A stretch of 64,000 bases of DNA from Bacteroides sp. 214 (GCF_010501015.1 NZ_QVML01000002.1:372001-436000), one strand, 5' to 3'; positions 46,925-56,355 are shown, counted from the stretch's first letter. The notes: generated from the sequence alone by a model not told the origin. Made by a program: numbers and translations.

Positions 46925-47602
46925 ATGATAACAATCAATAACCTCAGCAAAGTATTCCGTACATCGGAAGTAGAAACCGTGGCATTAAACCATGTAAATG
47001 TAGAAGTAAAGGAAGGCGAATTTGTAGCCGTAATGGGACCATCGGGTTGTGGCAAATCAACCTTGTTGAATATTCTGGGACTGCTCGACAATCCCACCGA
47101 AGGTTCCTATAAAATGATGGGCGAAGAGGTTGGTTCTCTCAAAGAAAAGGAGCGTACCCGTATGCGTAAGGGAAAGCTGGGCTTCGTGTTTCAAAGCTTT
47201 AACCTGATTGATGAACTGAATGTGTATGAGAATGTGGAACTTCCGCTAACGTATCTTGGCTACAAAGCTTCTGAGCGTAAGCAAATGGTAAATGATATGC
47301 TAAAACGCATGAACCTGAGCCATCGTGCCAAACATTTTCCACAGCAGTTGTCGGGCGGACAACAACAACGTGTAGCCATAGCCCGTGCGGTAGTTGCCAA
47401 CCCTAAACTAATACTTGCCGACGAACCTACCGGAAACCTCGACTCTAAGAATGGCGCTGAGGTAATGGATCTGCTAACGGAACTGAATCGCGAAGGAACA
47501 ACCATTGTTATGGTGACACACTCGCAGCATGATGCTAGTTTTGCACACCGGATTATCCACTTGTTTGATGGTAGTGTGGTGGCGAGTGTACATGCAATAT
47601 AA
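46925..47602 (+). CDS. ABC transporter ATP-binding protein, MacB/LolD-like
   Basis: 225 residues, a single ATPase domain: Walker A GPSGCGKSTLLNI near 38, signature LSGGQQQRVAIARAVVANP and Walker B LILADEPTGNLDS, with the switch histidine in VMVTHSQHD. It matches the LolD/MacB class that works with FtsX-type permeases, and it follows the permease at 16 bp. A 22-bp-like repeat array follows its stop. Confidence 0.94.
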   Translation: MITINNLSKVFRTSEVETVALNHVNVEVKEGEFVAVMGPSGCGKSTLLNILGLLDNPTEGSYKMMGEEVGSLKEKERTRMRKGKLGFVFQSFNLIDELNVYENVELPLTYLGYKASERKQMVNDMLKRMNLSHRAKHFPQQLSGGQQQRVAIARAVVANPKLILADEPTGNLDSKNGAEVMDLLTELNREGTTIVMVTHSQHDASFAHRIIHLFDGSVVASVHAI

Positions 47603-47617
47603 AACAACAATTACCCC

Positions 47618-47701
47618 CTGCACGCTTCGCGGAGTCTGCCGGCGCTCAGAATTCTTCCTGCACGTTGTGCGGGGTTATTCTGCTACTGGCTTGGTTTATG
47701 C
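47618..47701. repeat. Weak 22-bp-period array, CTGCACG core
   Basis: CTGC starts at 47618, 47636, 47658 and 47680 (steps 18, 22, 22). CTGCACGCTTCGCGG and CTGCACGTTGTGCGG are clearly related; the other two units are very diverged. It lies between the ABC ATPase stop and the convergent MATE gene stop. Confidence 0.45.
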
Positions 47702-49045
47702 TACTTTGGTTAGTTTTGGCAGGTAGATGCCCAACGCCACCCATGCCGTAATAAAAGCCAGCGCATCCGATATAGGCATACTTGCCCATACACCGGTTAG
47801 CCCGTAATGCTTTGGTAATATGATAAGGAAAGGAAGCAGGTAAATAAGCTGGCGGCTAAGGGAGAGGAATATACTAACCTTAACCTTACCGATACTTTGG
47901 AAAAAGTTGGAAATAACCACCTGACTGCCAACAACTGGAAACATCAGTACGCCGATGCGCAGACCTTTGGCAGAGATGTCGATTAGTTCTTTACTGTCGG
48001 TAAAGAATCCCGAAATGGTATAAGGGAATAATTCGCATAACAAAAACCCGGTAGTGGTGATGGCTACACCTACCATGATGCCCCGCTTGAGAGTTTTCTT
48101 TACCCTGTCCATATTTCCTGCTCCGAAATTATAACCCGATATAGGTTGCATGCCCATAGTAAGCCCCAACACAATCATAATATACAAGGTAAGTAACCGG
48201 TTAATGATGCCATAAGCACCTATTGCCAAGTCTCCTCCATGAGTTTTCAGCGCATTGTTGATAATAATAACGATAACACAAGTACATACGTTCATCAGGA
48301 ATGGCGACATACCTATGGAGAAAATAGTAAGGATAATGCGTAGTTTCATCTTCAGGGAATTCTTGTCGAAGTGAACGAAACTTTCCTTGTTAATGAAGTG
48401 ATAGAGTACCCATGTCAATGCGATGAACTGCGACAGCACGGTTGCAGTAGCTGCTCCGCGTATGCCCCAATCGAAATGAAAGATAAATAAAGGAGCAAGA
48501 ACAATATTGCAAAGAACAGATAGCATAGAGGTGAGCATGGCTTTCTTCGGATATCCGGTTGCACGCATCACATTATTCAAACTTATCATGGTATAGGAAA
48601 TGGGGGTTCCCAACAAGATAACCTGCATAAAGTCGCGAGCGTAAGGCAGAGTAGCTTCGCTGGCACCAAAGAATACCAGAATCTCGTCGAGGAAGATGAA
48701 GAACAGGCTTCCGCATAGAATTGAGTTGGTAAGACAAAGCATCAATGTATTTCCCAGTACCTCTGTTGCTCCTTTTAGGTCTTTCTGTCCCAGTCGTATA
48801 GAAGAGATGGTAGATGCCCCCGATCCTACCAATGTGCTGAAAGCTATCACAAGATTCATCAAAGGGAACGTTATAGCCAGTCCCGATATGGCCATTGCCC
48901 CCACACCATGCCCGATGAAGATACTGTCGATAATATGATACAGAGATGTAACCGTCATGCCTATGATAGCCGGAATGGAGTATTGTAGCAATAGCTTGCC
49001 GATACTCTCTGTGCCTAGTATGTGGGGGGTGTCTTGCCGAGACAT
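47696..49045 (-). CDS. MATE family multidrug/sodium antiporter
   Basis: About 449 residues with 12 hydrophobic helices. The start LLLQYSIPAIIGMTVTSLYH with IIDSIFIGHGVG is typical, and the two six-helix halves are recognisable (the second opens near LTIFSIGMSPFLMN). The frame runs far upstream to 49507 across the HAD gene, but that part has no transporter character. ATG 49045 gives a normal MATE length, and a -7 box TAACTTTG on this strand (49080-49073) lies just upstream. Substrate unknown; it exports cationic drugs or metabolites in related bacteria. Confidence 0.9.
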   Translation of the reverse strand: MSRQDTPHILGTESIGKLLLQYSIPAIIGMTVTSLYHIIDSIFIGHGVGAMAISGLAITFPLMNLVIAFSTLVGSGASTISSIRLGQKDLKGATEVLGNTLMLCLTNSILCGSLFFIFLDEILVFFGASEATLPYARDFMQVILLGTPISYTMISLNNVMRATGYPKKAMLTSMLSVLCNIVLAPLFIFHFDWGIRGAATATVLSQFIALTWVLYHFINKESFVHFDKNSLKMKLRIILTIFSIGMSPFLMNVCTCVIVIIINNALKTHGGDLAIGAYGIINRLLTLYIMIVLGLTMGMQPISGYNFGAGNMDRVKKTLKRGIMVGVAITTTGFLLCELFPYTISGFFTDSKELIDISAKGLRIGVLMFPVVGSQVVISNFFQSIGKVKVSIFLSLSRQLIYLLPFLIILPKHYGLTGVWASMPISDALAFITAWVALGIYLPKLTKVA

Positions 49046-49150
49046 GTACTGGTATTTACTAATTAAACGGTGCAAAGTTATTAAATATTTGCAGCTTCGG
49101 GCGATAATTCGGAACTTTGCAACCATATATAAATAGTAAAAGGAGGAATC

Positions 49151-49801
49151 ATGAAACTTGAAATACAAACAGCCGTTCTCTTCGATATGGACGGCGTGGT
49201 ACTCGATACAGAATCGCAATATTCTGTCTTCTGGGATAAGACCGGGCGCGAAGCATTGGGCATTGAGCATTTCGATTCGCTGATAAAAGGAACAACCAAT
49301 ACACAAATAGGAGAAAAGTATTTTCAGGGTCGTGAAGAAGAGTTTGCCCGGATAGTAGAAGCCAACAGAGCTTGGGAAGCCGAAATGACCTACAATTACT
49401 TTCCCGGTGTAGTAGACTTTATTAACGATTTGCGAGCTAATGGTGTTAAACTGGCGCTTGTAACCTCTTCGGACGAAGCGAAGATGGCTTGCGTATATCG
49501 TGCTCATCCCGAAATGAAAGAACTATTTGATTTGATTCTTTCCGCCGGTAGCTTCACCCGCTCCAAACCTCATCCGGAATGCTTCTTGTTGGCAATGAAG
49601 CAATTGAATGTAACTTCTGCTAACTCTTTTGTAATAGAAGATTCTTTTCATGGCTTAGCTGCCGGACGTGCATCGGGTGCTACTGTAATAGGAATGGCTA
49701 CTACCAATTCAAGAGAGGGTATAGAAGATAAAGCAGACTATGTATTGGATAGCTTTCTGGGCATGACATACCAAAAGTTGATCTCTCTTCACAATATTTA
49801 A
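49151..49801 (+). CDS. HAD-superfamily phosphatase/phosphomutase (beta-phosphoglucomutase-like)
   Basis: 216 residues. HAD motif I is AVLFDMDGVVLDTES (nucleophile Asp and acid/base Asp), motif II is ALVTSSDEAK and motif III/IV is RSKPHPECF plus FVIEDSFHGLAAGRASGA. The alpha-helical C1 cap fits beta-phosphoglucomutase or sugar-phosphate phosphatase relatives. Unusually for this window, it has a strong Shine-Dalgarno sequence, AGGAGG (49141-49146), 4 bp before the ATG. It is divergent from the MATE gene. Confidence 0.9.
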   Translation: MKLEIQTAVLFDMDGVVLDTESQYSVFWDKTGREALGIEHFDSLIKGTTNTQIGEKYFQGREEEFARIVEANRAWEAEMTYNYFPGVVDFINDLRANGVKLALVTSSDEAKMACVYRAHPEMKELFDLILSAGSFTRSKPHPECFLLAMKQLNVTSANSFVIEDSFHGLAAGRASGATVIGMATTNSREGIEDKADYVLDSFLGMTYQKLISLHNI

Positions 49802-49811
49802 CTCGCTACTA

Positions 49812-49842
49812 CTTGTTTAAGTACGAGCTGTTCGTAGTTTTG
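49812..49842 (+). promoter_or_regulatory. Promoter of the TlpA-like lipoprotein gene
   Basis: CTTG (49812-49815; 3 of 4), a 19-bp spacer, TAGTTTTG (49835-49842). The ATG at 49879 is 36 bp downstream of the box. Confidence 0.55.
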
Positions 49843-49878
49843 TGGTAAAGTTATATTAATCATTAAAAAAACTCTGCC

Positions 49879-51087
49879 ATGAAAACAAGACAACCAGTTC
49901 TCCTTTTTCTTTTACTTTCTATAGCAATAGCAGGCTGTAAAGGCACTAAAGACAAAAACGATTATTTACGAGAAGTTCTTAGTAATCTTGAAAAAATAAA
50001 GACTGCTACATATTGCAAAACATCTGAAACTTGGCAACCTGGTGATACGGTTGCCATGATGAATCGTTGCCTATATGTGAAAGAGTATAGCAATCCGCAA
50101 GACACAACTATTGGCTCCTCTTATGTAAGTTTCGATTGTGCCGACACGACAAAACTATTTTTTGGCTATGATGGCACTATAAGGGTAAGCCTGTTTCATG
50201 ATGATAAAGAAGTGCTAATTGATGACTTTACAACCAAAGCGCATTTTCCTTACAGGCCACTAACCCCACCGTTTTTTAACTATGCCCGAAGCATTATTGA
50301 CTATGCGCTTACTACCGAAGATAGTATTACATTAGAGATGGAAGATATCGGTGATGAATACTACGTTAAATTAACGGTTTATGAAGACGAACAAATAGAG
50401 TTTTTTGGAAAAGCCTATCGCATGACTGATGTTCCATATGTGCTCGACCCTACTTCGATTTATGAATTGTGGATAAGTAAGAAAGATAACTTACCCTACA
50501 AAACAAGGCGGGAAATGTCGCACGATATATCTGTTACTATTTGTTCGAATGTGGAGTTCAATAAATTATCTATTGAAGACTTGCATATTGATCATTATTA
50601 TCCGCAAGATTATGAAATTAGATTACGCGGAAAAAAACGTGTTACTTCAACCAAAGAAGACCTTACTGGCAAGCAAGCACCCGACTGGACGCTGAACAAT
50701 ATGCACGAACAACCTGTGTCACTTTCTGATTTTAAGAGTAAGGTGTTGCTTATTAATTTTACAGGGATAGGTTGTGGTCCGTGTCAAGCCTCTATTCCCT
50801 TCTTGAAGCAATTGAAGGAGCACTTTAGCCCTGAAGAGTTCGACCTGGTAGCCATTGAAACATGGGTTCGTAAGTCTCATTCTTACCAAAACTACACAGC
50901 CAAAAATAACTTGAATTATACTTTTCTGGGTGCAACCGACGAGGTTATTAAGCAGTATCGCACAGGTGGTGGTGCTCCTTTCTTCTTTATTTTAGACGAG
51001 CAACGTGTTGTGCGAAAAGTTGTCTTTGGGTATAGCAAAGAGAGAACCGACAAAGAGATAACTGATGCCATAACTGCCTTATTATGA
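49879..51087 (+). CDS. TlpA-like thioredoxin-fold lipoprotein
   Basis: 402 residues. A lipoprotein signal peptide ends in the lipobox IAGC (Cys20). Residues about 25-255 form an N-terminal beta-rich domain found in Bacteroidetes thioredoxin-like lipoproteins. The C-terminal thioredoxin domain starts at GKQAPDWTLNN and has the redox site FTGIGCGPCQASIPFLKQL; the CGPC pair is intact. It likely acts as a periplasmic thiol reductase tethered to a membrane. The partner is unknown. Confidence 0.88.
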   Translation: MKTRQPVLLFLLLSIAIAGCKGTKDKNDYLREVLSNLEKIKTATYCKTSETWQPGDTVAMMNRCLYVKEYSNPQDTTIGSSYVSFDCADTTKLFFGYDGTIRVSLFHDDKEVLIDDFTTKAHFPYRPLTPPFFNYARSIIDYALTTEDSITLEMEDIGDEYYVKLTVYEDEQIEFFGKAYRMTDVPYVLDPTSIYELWISKKDNLPYKTRREMSHDISVTICSNVEFNKLSIEDLHIDHYYPQDYEIRLRGKKRVTSTKEDLTGKQAPDWTLNNMHEQPVSLSDFKSKVLLINFTGIGCGPCQASIPFLKQLKEHFSPEEFDLVAIETWVRKSHSYQNYTAKNNLNYTFLGATDEVIKQYRTGGGAPFFFILDEQRVVRKVVFGYSKERTDKEITDAITALL

Positions 51088-51164
51088 AAAATAAACAAGG
51101 TTTCTTACCTTGTGTTGAAATATAAGCTATATTTGCAGCCTATTTTCAAATTAATAATAAGAAT

Positions 51165-51986
51165 ATGACAGGATATCTTTCTGACGACAAGCGCAAAGTA
51201 ACTACGCATCGCCTTATTGAAATGAAACAACGTGGTGAGAAAATCTCCATGCTTACTTCTTACGATTATACCATGGCATCCATTGTTGATGGAGCTGGAA
51301 TCGATGTAATTTTGGTGGGCGACTCCGCCTCTAACGTAATGGCAGGAAATGTAACCACACTTCCTATGACTCTGGATCAGATGATATATCATGCCGAATC
51401 GGTTGTTCGCGCGGTGAGCAGAGCAATGGTAGTGGTGGATATGCCTTTCGGGACATGCTCGGGTAATCCTATTAAATCTCTTGAAGCAGCTATCTCCATC
51501 ATGAAAAAAACAGGATGTGATGCTCTCAAAATAGAAGGTGGCAAGGAAATAGAAGCCGACGTAAAGAAAATAATCGATGCCGGAATTCCCGTAATGTCTC
51601 ACTTGGGATTGATGCCGCAATCAATTAATAAATATGGAACTTACACAGTGCGCGCCAAAGAAGATGGTGAGGCAAAGAAGTTAATTGATGATTGCTTGCT
51701 GATGGAAGAACTGGGATGTTTTGCCATTGTTCTAGAGAAAATACCGGCTACTGTAGCTGCGGAGGTAGCATCTAAAGTAAGAATTCCTATCATTGGTATT
51801 GGTGCAGGAGGTCAGGTAGATGGTCAGGTACTTGTTATTCAGGATATGTTAGGTATGACCAAAGGATTTAGTCCTCGATTCTTAAGACGCTATGCAGACC
51901 TACATACAGTAATGACAGATGCAGTCAGTCAGTATGTGGCTGATGTGAAAAGTGCCGATTTCCCTAACGAAAAGGAACAATATTGA
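51165..51986 (+). CDS. panB: 3-methyl-2-oxobutanoate hydroxymethyltransferase
   Basis: 273 residues, full length. Signatures are [20 protein letters not shown] and [20 protein letters not shown] near 45-60 (metal and ketoacid binding), [26 protein letters not shown] and [20 protein letters not shown]. The enzyme makes ketopantoate for pantothenate and CoA synthesis. A -7 box TATATTTG lies at 51128-51135. The other pan genes are not in the window. The MFS gene follows at once. Confidence 0.96.
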   Translation: MTGYLSDDKRKVTTHRLIEMKQRGEKISMLTSYDYTMASIVDGAGIDVILVGDSASNVMAGNVTTLPMTLDQMIYHAESVVRAVSRAMVVVDMPFGTCSGNPIKSLEAAISIMKKTGCDALKIEGGKEIEADVKKIIDAGIPVMSHLGLMPQSINKYGTYTVRAKEDGEAKKLIDDCLLMEELGCFAIVLEKIPATVAAEVASKVRIPIIGIGAGGQVDGQVLVIQDMLGMTKGFSPRFLRRYADLHTVMTDAVSQYVADVKSADFPNEKEQY

Positions 51987-52014
51987 TATTCGCGAAACAC
52001 ATTTCGCTATTGAC

Positions 52015-53178
52015 ATGACACTTCTTGCTGGTAATTTTAAGCGGATATGCTTTGGCAATATGCTGATGTATATCTCTCAATACATGCTGCTGCCCACTAT
52101 ACCTGTGGTAATAACCGAGAGGTTGAATGGTCCGCTAGCATATACAGGTGTTGTTTTCTTATTGCTTTTGTCAGGAGTGCTACTTATAAGTCCGCTACTG
52201 AATTACCTGCAAGATGTGTTTCGTCGTAAAAAGCTAGCTCTTTTTGCTTTTTTTACATTGTTGGTCACTACTGCCATTTACTATGTTATAGATAGCATAG
52301 AGGGAATTTCTTTCCTGGCACTGATTCAGGGAGTAGCTTTCGGTGTTACATCCTCCACATTTATTACCCTTGGCATTGATCTTCTTCCTTCGGAAAACCG
52401 TAGTGGAGGAAACTTAATTCTTGCCTGGTATGCTCGTCTTGGCATGATTATGGGCATTGCGGTAGGTAGTGCCGTTTACTTGAATTATGGCTTTGATTGG
52501 TTGCTATTAGGAGCACTGATTATCGGAGTATTAGGATTCTTTTTTCTGGAAATGACACACGTTCCTTTTCGTGCGCCTATTGGTGTGAAATTACTCTCTA
52601 TGGATCGCTTCTTTCTTCCCAAGACGTGGTTGTTGGTGCTCAATATGATACTAATTACAATAATTCCCGCCATGCTCTTCCCATTAATACACTTCAAGGT
52701 ACGTGATGTGTTTTTACTTGATACGTGGAGTGTACCTTATTTCTTATTGGTAGGTATTGGTTTTGTGTTATCAATGCTCTTTGCTAAAAAAGTTTTTGTT
52801 GGGCAGGAATTGCGTAAGCGAATCCTCATTGGGTTGCTGTTGATTGTAATAGCAGTTTCGCTTTTTATTATCTTCAATACCTTGGCAGGGTTAGTTGTTT
52901 CTGCTGTGTTATTTGGGGCGGGGTTAGGATTTGTTACCACCGATTTTCTGTTGATGTTTATTAATATGTCCAGTCATTGCGAGCGTGCAACGGCTAATTA
53001 TACCTATCTGCTTTCCTGGAAAATAGGCATTTCTGTGGGTGTGGGGCTGGCTTGCTACTTACGAGAACATGCTTCATTGGGTGCTACATTTCACTATTGT
53101 ATGTTGCTTGCCGCACTTTCATTGTTCTTTTTTATTGCTTTAGCTTATCCTTATTACACAAAGCGTAAAATTAGATAG
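52015..53178 (+). CDS. MFS transporter
   Basis: About 387 residues with 12 hydrophobic segments; LLISPLLNYLQDVFRRKKLA carries the cytoplasmic loop 2-3 motif of the superfamily. The frame opens at a GTG inside panB (51952), but ATG 52015 (MTLLAGNFKRICFGNMLMYI) starts directly before the first helix and is preferred. It follows panB by 28 bp and may be co-transcribed; a substrate linked to pantothenate is only a guess. A CAGTCAG repeat array follows the stop. Confidence 0.87.
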   Translation: MTLLAGNFKRICFGNMLMYISQYMLLPTIPVVITERLNGPLAYTGVVFLLLLSGVLLISPLLNYLQDVFRRKKLALFAFFTLLVTTAIYYVIDSIEGISFLALIQGVAFGVTSSTFITLGIDLLPSENRSGGNLILAWYARLGMIMGIAVGSAVYLNYGFDWLLLGALIIGVLGFFFLEMTHVPFRAPIGVKLLSMDRFFLPKTWLLVLNMILITIIPAMLFPLIHFKVRDVFLLDTWSVPYFLLVGIGFVLSMLFAKKVFVGQELRKRILIGLLLIVIAVSLFIIFNTLAGLVVSAVLFGAGLGFVTTDFLLMFINMSSHCERATANYTYLLSWKIGISVGVGLACYLREHASLGATFHYCMLLAALSLFFFIALAYPYYTKRKIR

Positions 53179-53219
53179 AATACCTCTTGTATTTTCCCAG
53201 TGTTTTCTTCATCATAAAA

Positions 53220-53285
53220 CAGTCAGAAACAGTTCAAAAAACAGTCAGAAGTTAATCAAAAAACAGTCGCAAATTAATTGCAATT
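53220..53285. repeat. 22-bp-period array with CAGTCAG core (copy 2)
   Basis: CAGTCAG, CAGTCAG and CAGTCGC start at 53220, 53242 and 53264, exactly 22 bp apart. The first unit is identical over 22 bp to 18881-18902. It sits 42 bp after the MFS gene stop. Confidence 0.85.
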
Positions 53286-53299
53286 TATCTTCTCAAATA

Positions 53300-53504
53300 A
53301 GAAGCTGTTTTGAATTTGCTCGTTCTTTTATTTGGTGCTATTTTTAGGTTGTTTGTTTTCTTTTTAAGGCGATAATAGCGGGCTATTTGAGCCGCAAAAA
53401 GAGAAGAAACAGACAAAAAGAGTGCTAAAGAAAAAACGAACCAACGGTCGGCGAAGCCAAAGCATCTTATAGTAATTATTCTGTGGAAATTCAAAACAGC
53501 TTCT
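53300..53504. mobile_element. 205-bp element with 18-bp perfect terminal inverted repeats (MITE-like)
   Basis: AGAAGCTGTTTTGAATTT (53300-53317) is the exact reverse complement of AAATTCAAAACAGCTTCT (53487-53504), and a further direct copy of AAATTCAAAACAG follows at 53505-53517. The interior has a GCGGGCT/AGCCGC hairpin and a minus-strand frame of up to 75 codons (53285-53512) that spans both ends. No transposase and no clear target duplication are seen. Related words (ACTGTTTTGAAT at 18665, AAACAGCTTCTT at 32463) occur elsewhere in the window. It is either a miniature mobile element or a structured repeat. Confidence 0.5.
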
Positions 53505-53557
53505 AAATTCAAAACAGTTTTTAATTTCGGTTAAGAATCACTTCCATTTCTCATTTT

Positions 53558-53589
53558 ATTGTGTGTTATGAAGTTTTGTGCTAATTTTG
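53558..53589 (+). promoter_or_regulatory. Promoter of the class A PBP gene with a start-site hairpin
   Basis: ATTG (53558-53561; 3 of 4), a 20-bp spacer, TAATTTTG (53582-53589). Directly after, CGCAATG-CGCT-CATTGCG (53592-53609) makes a 7-bp perfect hairpin at the expected 5' end of the mRNA. Confidence 0.5.
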
Positions 53590-53632
53590 TGCGCAATGCG
53601 CTCATTGCGAACACACTAAAAACTCCTGTATA

Positions 53633-55960
53633 ATGATAAAGAAAGTAGTAATCGGGCTTTGGATACTCTTTTTGTTGATAGTCCTTTCTGTTGTATTGAT
53701 GTTTATGGGTATATCCAAAGGATGGATTGGCTACATGCCTTCTATAGAAGAAATAGAGAATCCAACGTATAAATATGCTACACAGCTCTTTTCGGAAGAC
53801 GGAAAAGTACTTGGTTCTTGGTCTATCAGTAAAGAAAACAGACTCAATACGACATATAATGAATTATCACCGGGCTTAATCAATGCGCTGATTGCTACCG
53901 AAGATGTGCGCTTTGCCAACCATTCGGGTATCGACTTAAAAGCATTTGCCCGCGCGGTTATTAAACGTGGTATCTTGATGCAAAAGAATGCCGGTGGTGG
54001 AAGTACCATTAGTCAGCAGCTAGCCAAACAGCTTTATACAGAAGAAGTAGCTACCGATCTGAGCGAACGTCTGCTGCAAAAGCCAAACGAATGGGTAATC
54101 GCCGTAAATCTGGAACGCTATTATACCAAGGAAGAAATACTAACGATGTATCTCAATAAATTTGACTTCCTGAATAATGCAGTGGGAATCAAGACCGCTG
54201 CTTATACTTACTTCAACACTACTCCCAAAGAATTAAAAATAGAAGAAGCTGCTACACTGATTGGTATGTGCAAAAACCCTTCGCTCTATAATCCGCGTCG
54301 ATTTAACGAACGTTCCAAAGGACGTAGAAATGTGGTGCTCGACCAAATGCGCAAAGCTGGTTACATAACCGAGCAAGAATGCGACTCCCTACAAGCACTT
54401 CCACTGGAACTAAAATATAATCCTGTTGACCATAAAGAAGGTGTTGCAACTTATTTTCGCGAATACTTGCGTGGTGTAATGACTGCCAAAGAGCCTGATA
54501 AGAAGAAATACCGTGGCTGGCAAATGCAGAAATATTATGAAGATTCTTTGGCTTGGGAAACCAATCCGCTCTATGGCTGGTGCGCTAAGAATAAAAAGAA
54601 AGACGGAAAGAATTACAGCGTTTATACGGATGGATTGAAAATATACACCACGATTGATTCGCGTATGCAACAATATGCTGAGGAGGCTGTAAAAGAACAT
54701 CTTGCCGGATACCTACAACCACATTTCTTTCGCGAAAAGCGACGTAGCAAGACTGCTCCTTTCTCTAAAGATATTTCTACAGAGGAGGTAAATGCTATTT
54801 TACAACGTTCTGTTCGTCAAAGCGAACGCTATAACGTAATGAAGACATCGGGCGCTACAGAAAAAGAAATAGAAGAGGCCTTCAATACACCCATAGAAAT
54901 GTCGGTGTTTTCGTGGAATGGAGCTAAGGATACTATTATGACACCTATGGATTCCATTCGTTATTACAAACACTTCCTGCGTACAGGCTTTATGTCGATG
55001 AATCCGGTAAACGGACATGTAAAGGCGTATGTGGGAGGACCCGATTATCCCTACTTCCAATATGATATGGCAATGGTGGGGCGTAGGCAGGTAGGCTCAA
55101 CAATAAAACCATTCCTTTATACGCAAGCTATGGAAAATGGTTTTACTCCATGCGATGAAGTACGCCATGTAGAATATACTTTTATTACCGAAACAGGTGA
55201 ACCATACACACCACGTAACTCCATGCGTGATAGATATGGTGAAATGGTAACACTGAAATGGGGCCTATCACGCTCTAGCAACTGGATTTCGGTATACCTG
55301 ATGAATAAGCTAAATCCTTATGCGCTAGTAAAGCTAATTCACAACTTCGGCATATTGAATCGCGATATACAGCCTACTCTTTCGCTTTGTTTAGGACCTT
55401 GCGATATATCTGTGGGCGAAATGGTTAGTGCATACACTGCTTTTGCCAATAGAGGTATACGAGTAGCGCCACTGTTTGTTACACGTATTGAGGACAATGA
55501 AGGGAATATCATAGCTAACTTTACACCCGAAATGGAAGAGGTGATGAGCGCCAACAGTTCTTATAAGATGCTTGATATGCTTCGTTCGGTTATAAACGAA
55601 GGTACAGGAGGGCGTGCCCGTCGCAACTATGGGCTAACAGTACAAATGGGGGGTAAAACCGGGACTACCAACAACCACTCCGATGCTTGGTTTATGGGAT
55701 TTACACCATCGCTTGTGTCGGGCGTATGGGTAGGTGGCGAAGATCGTGATATTCACTTTGATAACATGACATACGGACAAGGGGCAGCTATGGCATTGCC
55801 TATCTGGGGACTATATATGCAAAAAGTATATGGAGATGAAACCTTGGGATATAGTCAGGCAGAGGAGTTCCAGGTGCCTGAGGACTTTAAGCCGTGCGAA
55901 GAAGATGTTTCCGAAGTGCAACAATATCAAGGAACAGAATTAGACGACTTGTTTAATTAA
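53633..55960 (+). CDS. Class A penicillin-binding protein (transglycosylase/transpeptidase)
   Basis: 775 residues. One N-terminal membrane helix (about 5-28). The GT51 domain has catalytic Glu90 in IATEDVRFANHSGID, plus GGSTISQQLAKQL. The transpeptidase domain has active Ser489 in VGSTIKPFLY (SxxK), LSRSSNW (SxN) and GKTGTTNNHSDAW (KTG). It polymerises glycan strands and cross-links stem peptides, as PBP1a does. The C-terminal tail is short and acidic. Confidence 0.95.
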   Translation: MIKKVVIGLWILFLLIVLSVVLMFMGISKGWIGYMPSIEEIENPTYKYATQLFSEDGKVLGSWSISKENRLNTTYNELSPGLINALIATEDVRFANHSGIDLKAFARAVIKRGILMQKNAGGGSTISQQLAKQLYTEEVATDLSERLLQKPNEWVIAVNLERYYTKEEILTMYLNKFDFLNNAVGIKTAAYTYFNTTPKELKIEEAATLIGMCKNPSLYNPRRFNERSKGRRNVVLDQMRKAGYITEQECDSLQALPLELKYNPVDHKEGVATYFREYLRGVMTAKEPDKKKYRGWQMQKYYEDSLAWETNPLYGWCAKNKKKDGKNYSVYTDGLKIYTTIDSRMQQYAEEAVKEHLAGYLQPHFFREKRRSKTAPFSKDISTEEVNAILQRSVRQSERYNVMKTSGATEKEIEEAFNTPIEMSVFSWNGAKDTIMTPMDSIRYYKHFLRTGFMSMNPVNGHVKAYVGGPDYPYFQYDMAMVGRRQVGSTIKPFLYTQAMENGFTPCDEVRHVEYTFITETGEPYTPRNSMRDRYGEMVTLKWGLSRSSNWISVYLMNKLNPYALVKLIHNFGILNRDIQPTLSLCLGPCDISVGEMVSAYTAFANRGIRVAPLFVTRIEDNEGNIIANFTPEMEEVMSANSSYKMLDMLRSVINEGTGGRARRNYGLTVQMGGKTGTTNNHSDAWFMGFTPSLVSGVWVGGEDRDIHFDNMTYGQGAAMALPIWGLYMQKVYGDETLGYSQAEEFQVPEDFKPCEEDVSEVQQYQGTELDDLFN

Positions 55961-55965
55961 TTTCT

Positions 55966-56355
55966 ATGCATACTTGCCTTATCTGCATAGGTAGCAACTA
56001 CAATAGAAAAGAAAACCTGGCTCTTGCTGCCAAGTGGCTCAGAGAAGCGTTTTGTAAGATGACGTTTGGCTCTGTACAAGAGACCGAACCGATAGGAATA
56101 GCGAATAGTGCTTTGTTCTTCAATCAGTTGGTTGAGTTTCGCACTCAGCTTGATAAGGATACGGTCGTTTCTATATTAAAAAGCATGGAAATTAAAGCGG
56201 GAAGGACTCCCGAAGACAAGGCACAAGGCAAGGTTATACTCGATATAGACTTGTTGCTTTTTGACGATAAGGTGCTGAAGTCCGAAGAGATGAATAGAAC
56301 TTATATAATTAAAGGAATAAATGAACTTAGACCGCACAAGACAACCACTCATTAG
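55966..56355 (+). CDS. folK: 2-amino-4-hydroxy-6-hydroxymethyldihydropteridine pyrophosphokinase
   Basis: 129 residues. HPPK signatures are LICIGSNYNRKENL at the start, QETEPIGIANSALFFNQLVE, and KAGRTPEDKAQGKVILDIDL with the metal-binding DxD. The enzyme passes pyrophosphate from ATP to the pterin in folate synthesis. It is shorter than the roughly 160-residue E. coli enzyme, lacking part of the C-terminus, but the catalytic core is complete. It starts 5 bp after the PBP stop and overlaps the M16 gene by 35 bp. Confidence 0.9.
   Translation: MHTCLICIGSNYNRKENLALAAKWLREAFCKMTFGSVQETEPIGIANSALFFNQLVEFRTQLDKDTVVSILKSMEIKAGRTPEDKAQGKVILDIDLLLFDDKVLKSEEMNRTYIIKGINELRPHKTTTH

Noticed and set aside
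49046-49507. N-terminal extension of the MATE protein by about 150 residues
   Set aside because: It is antisense to the HAD phosphatase gene and lacks transporter character; the MATE core begins after ATG 49045, just downstream of a -7 box.
51105-51620. 171-codon minus-strand frame inside panB
   Set aside because: A shadow of panB, which has full family signatures on the plus strand.
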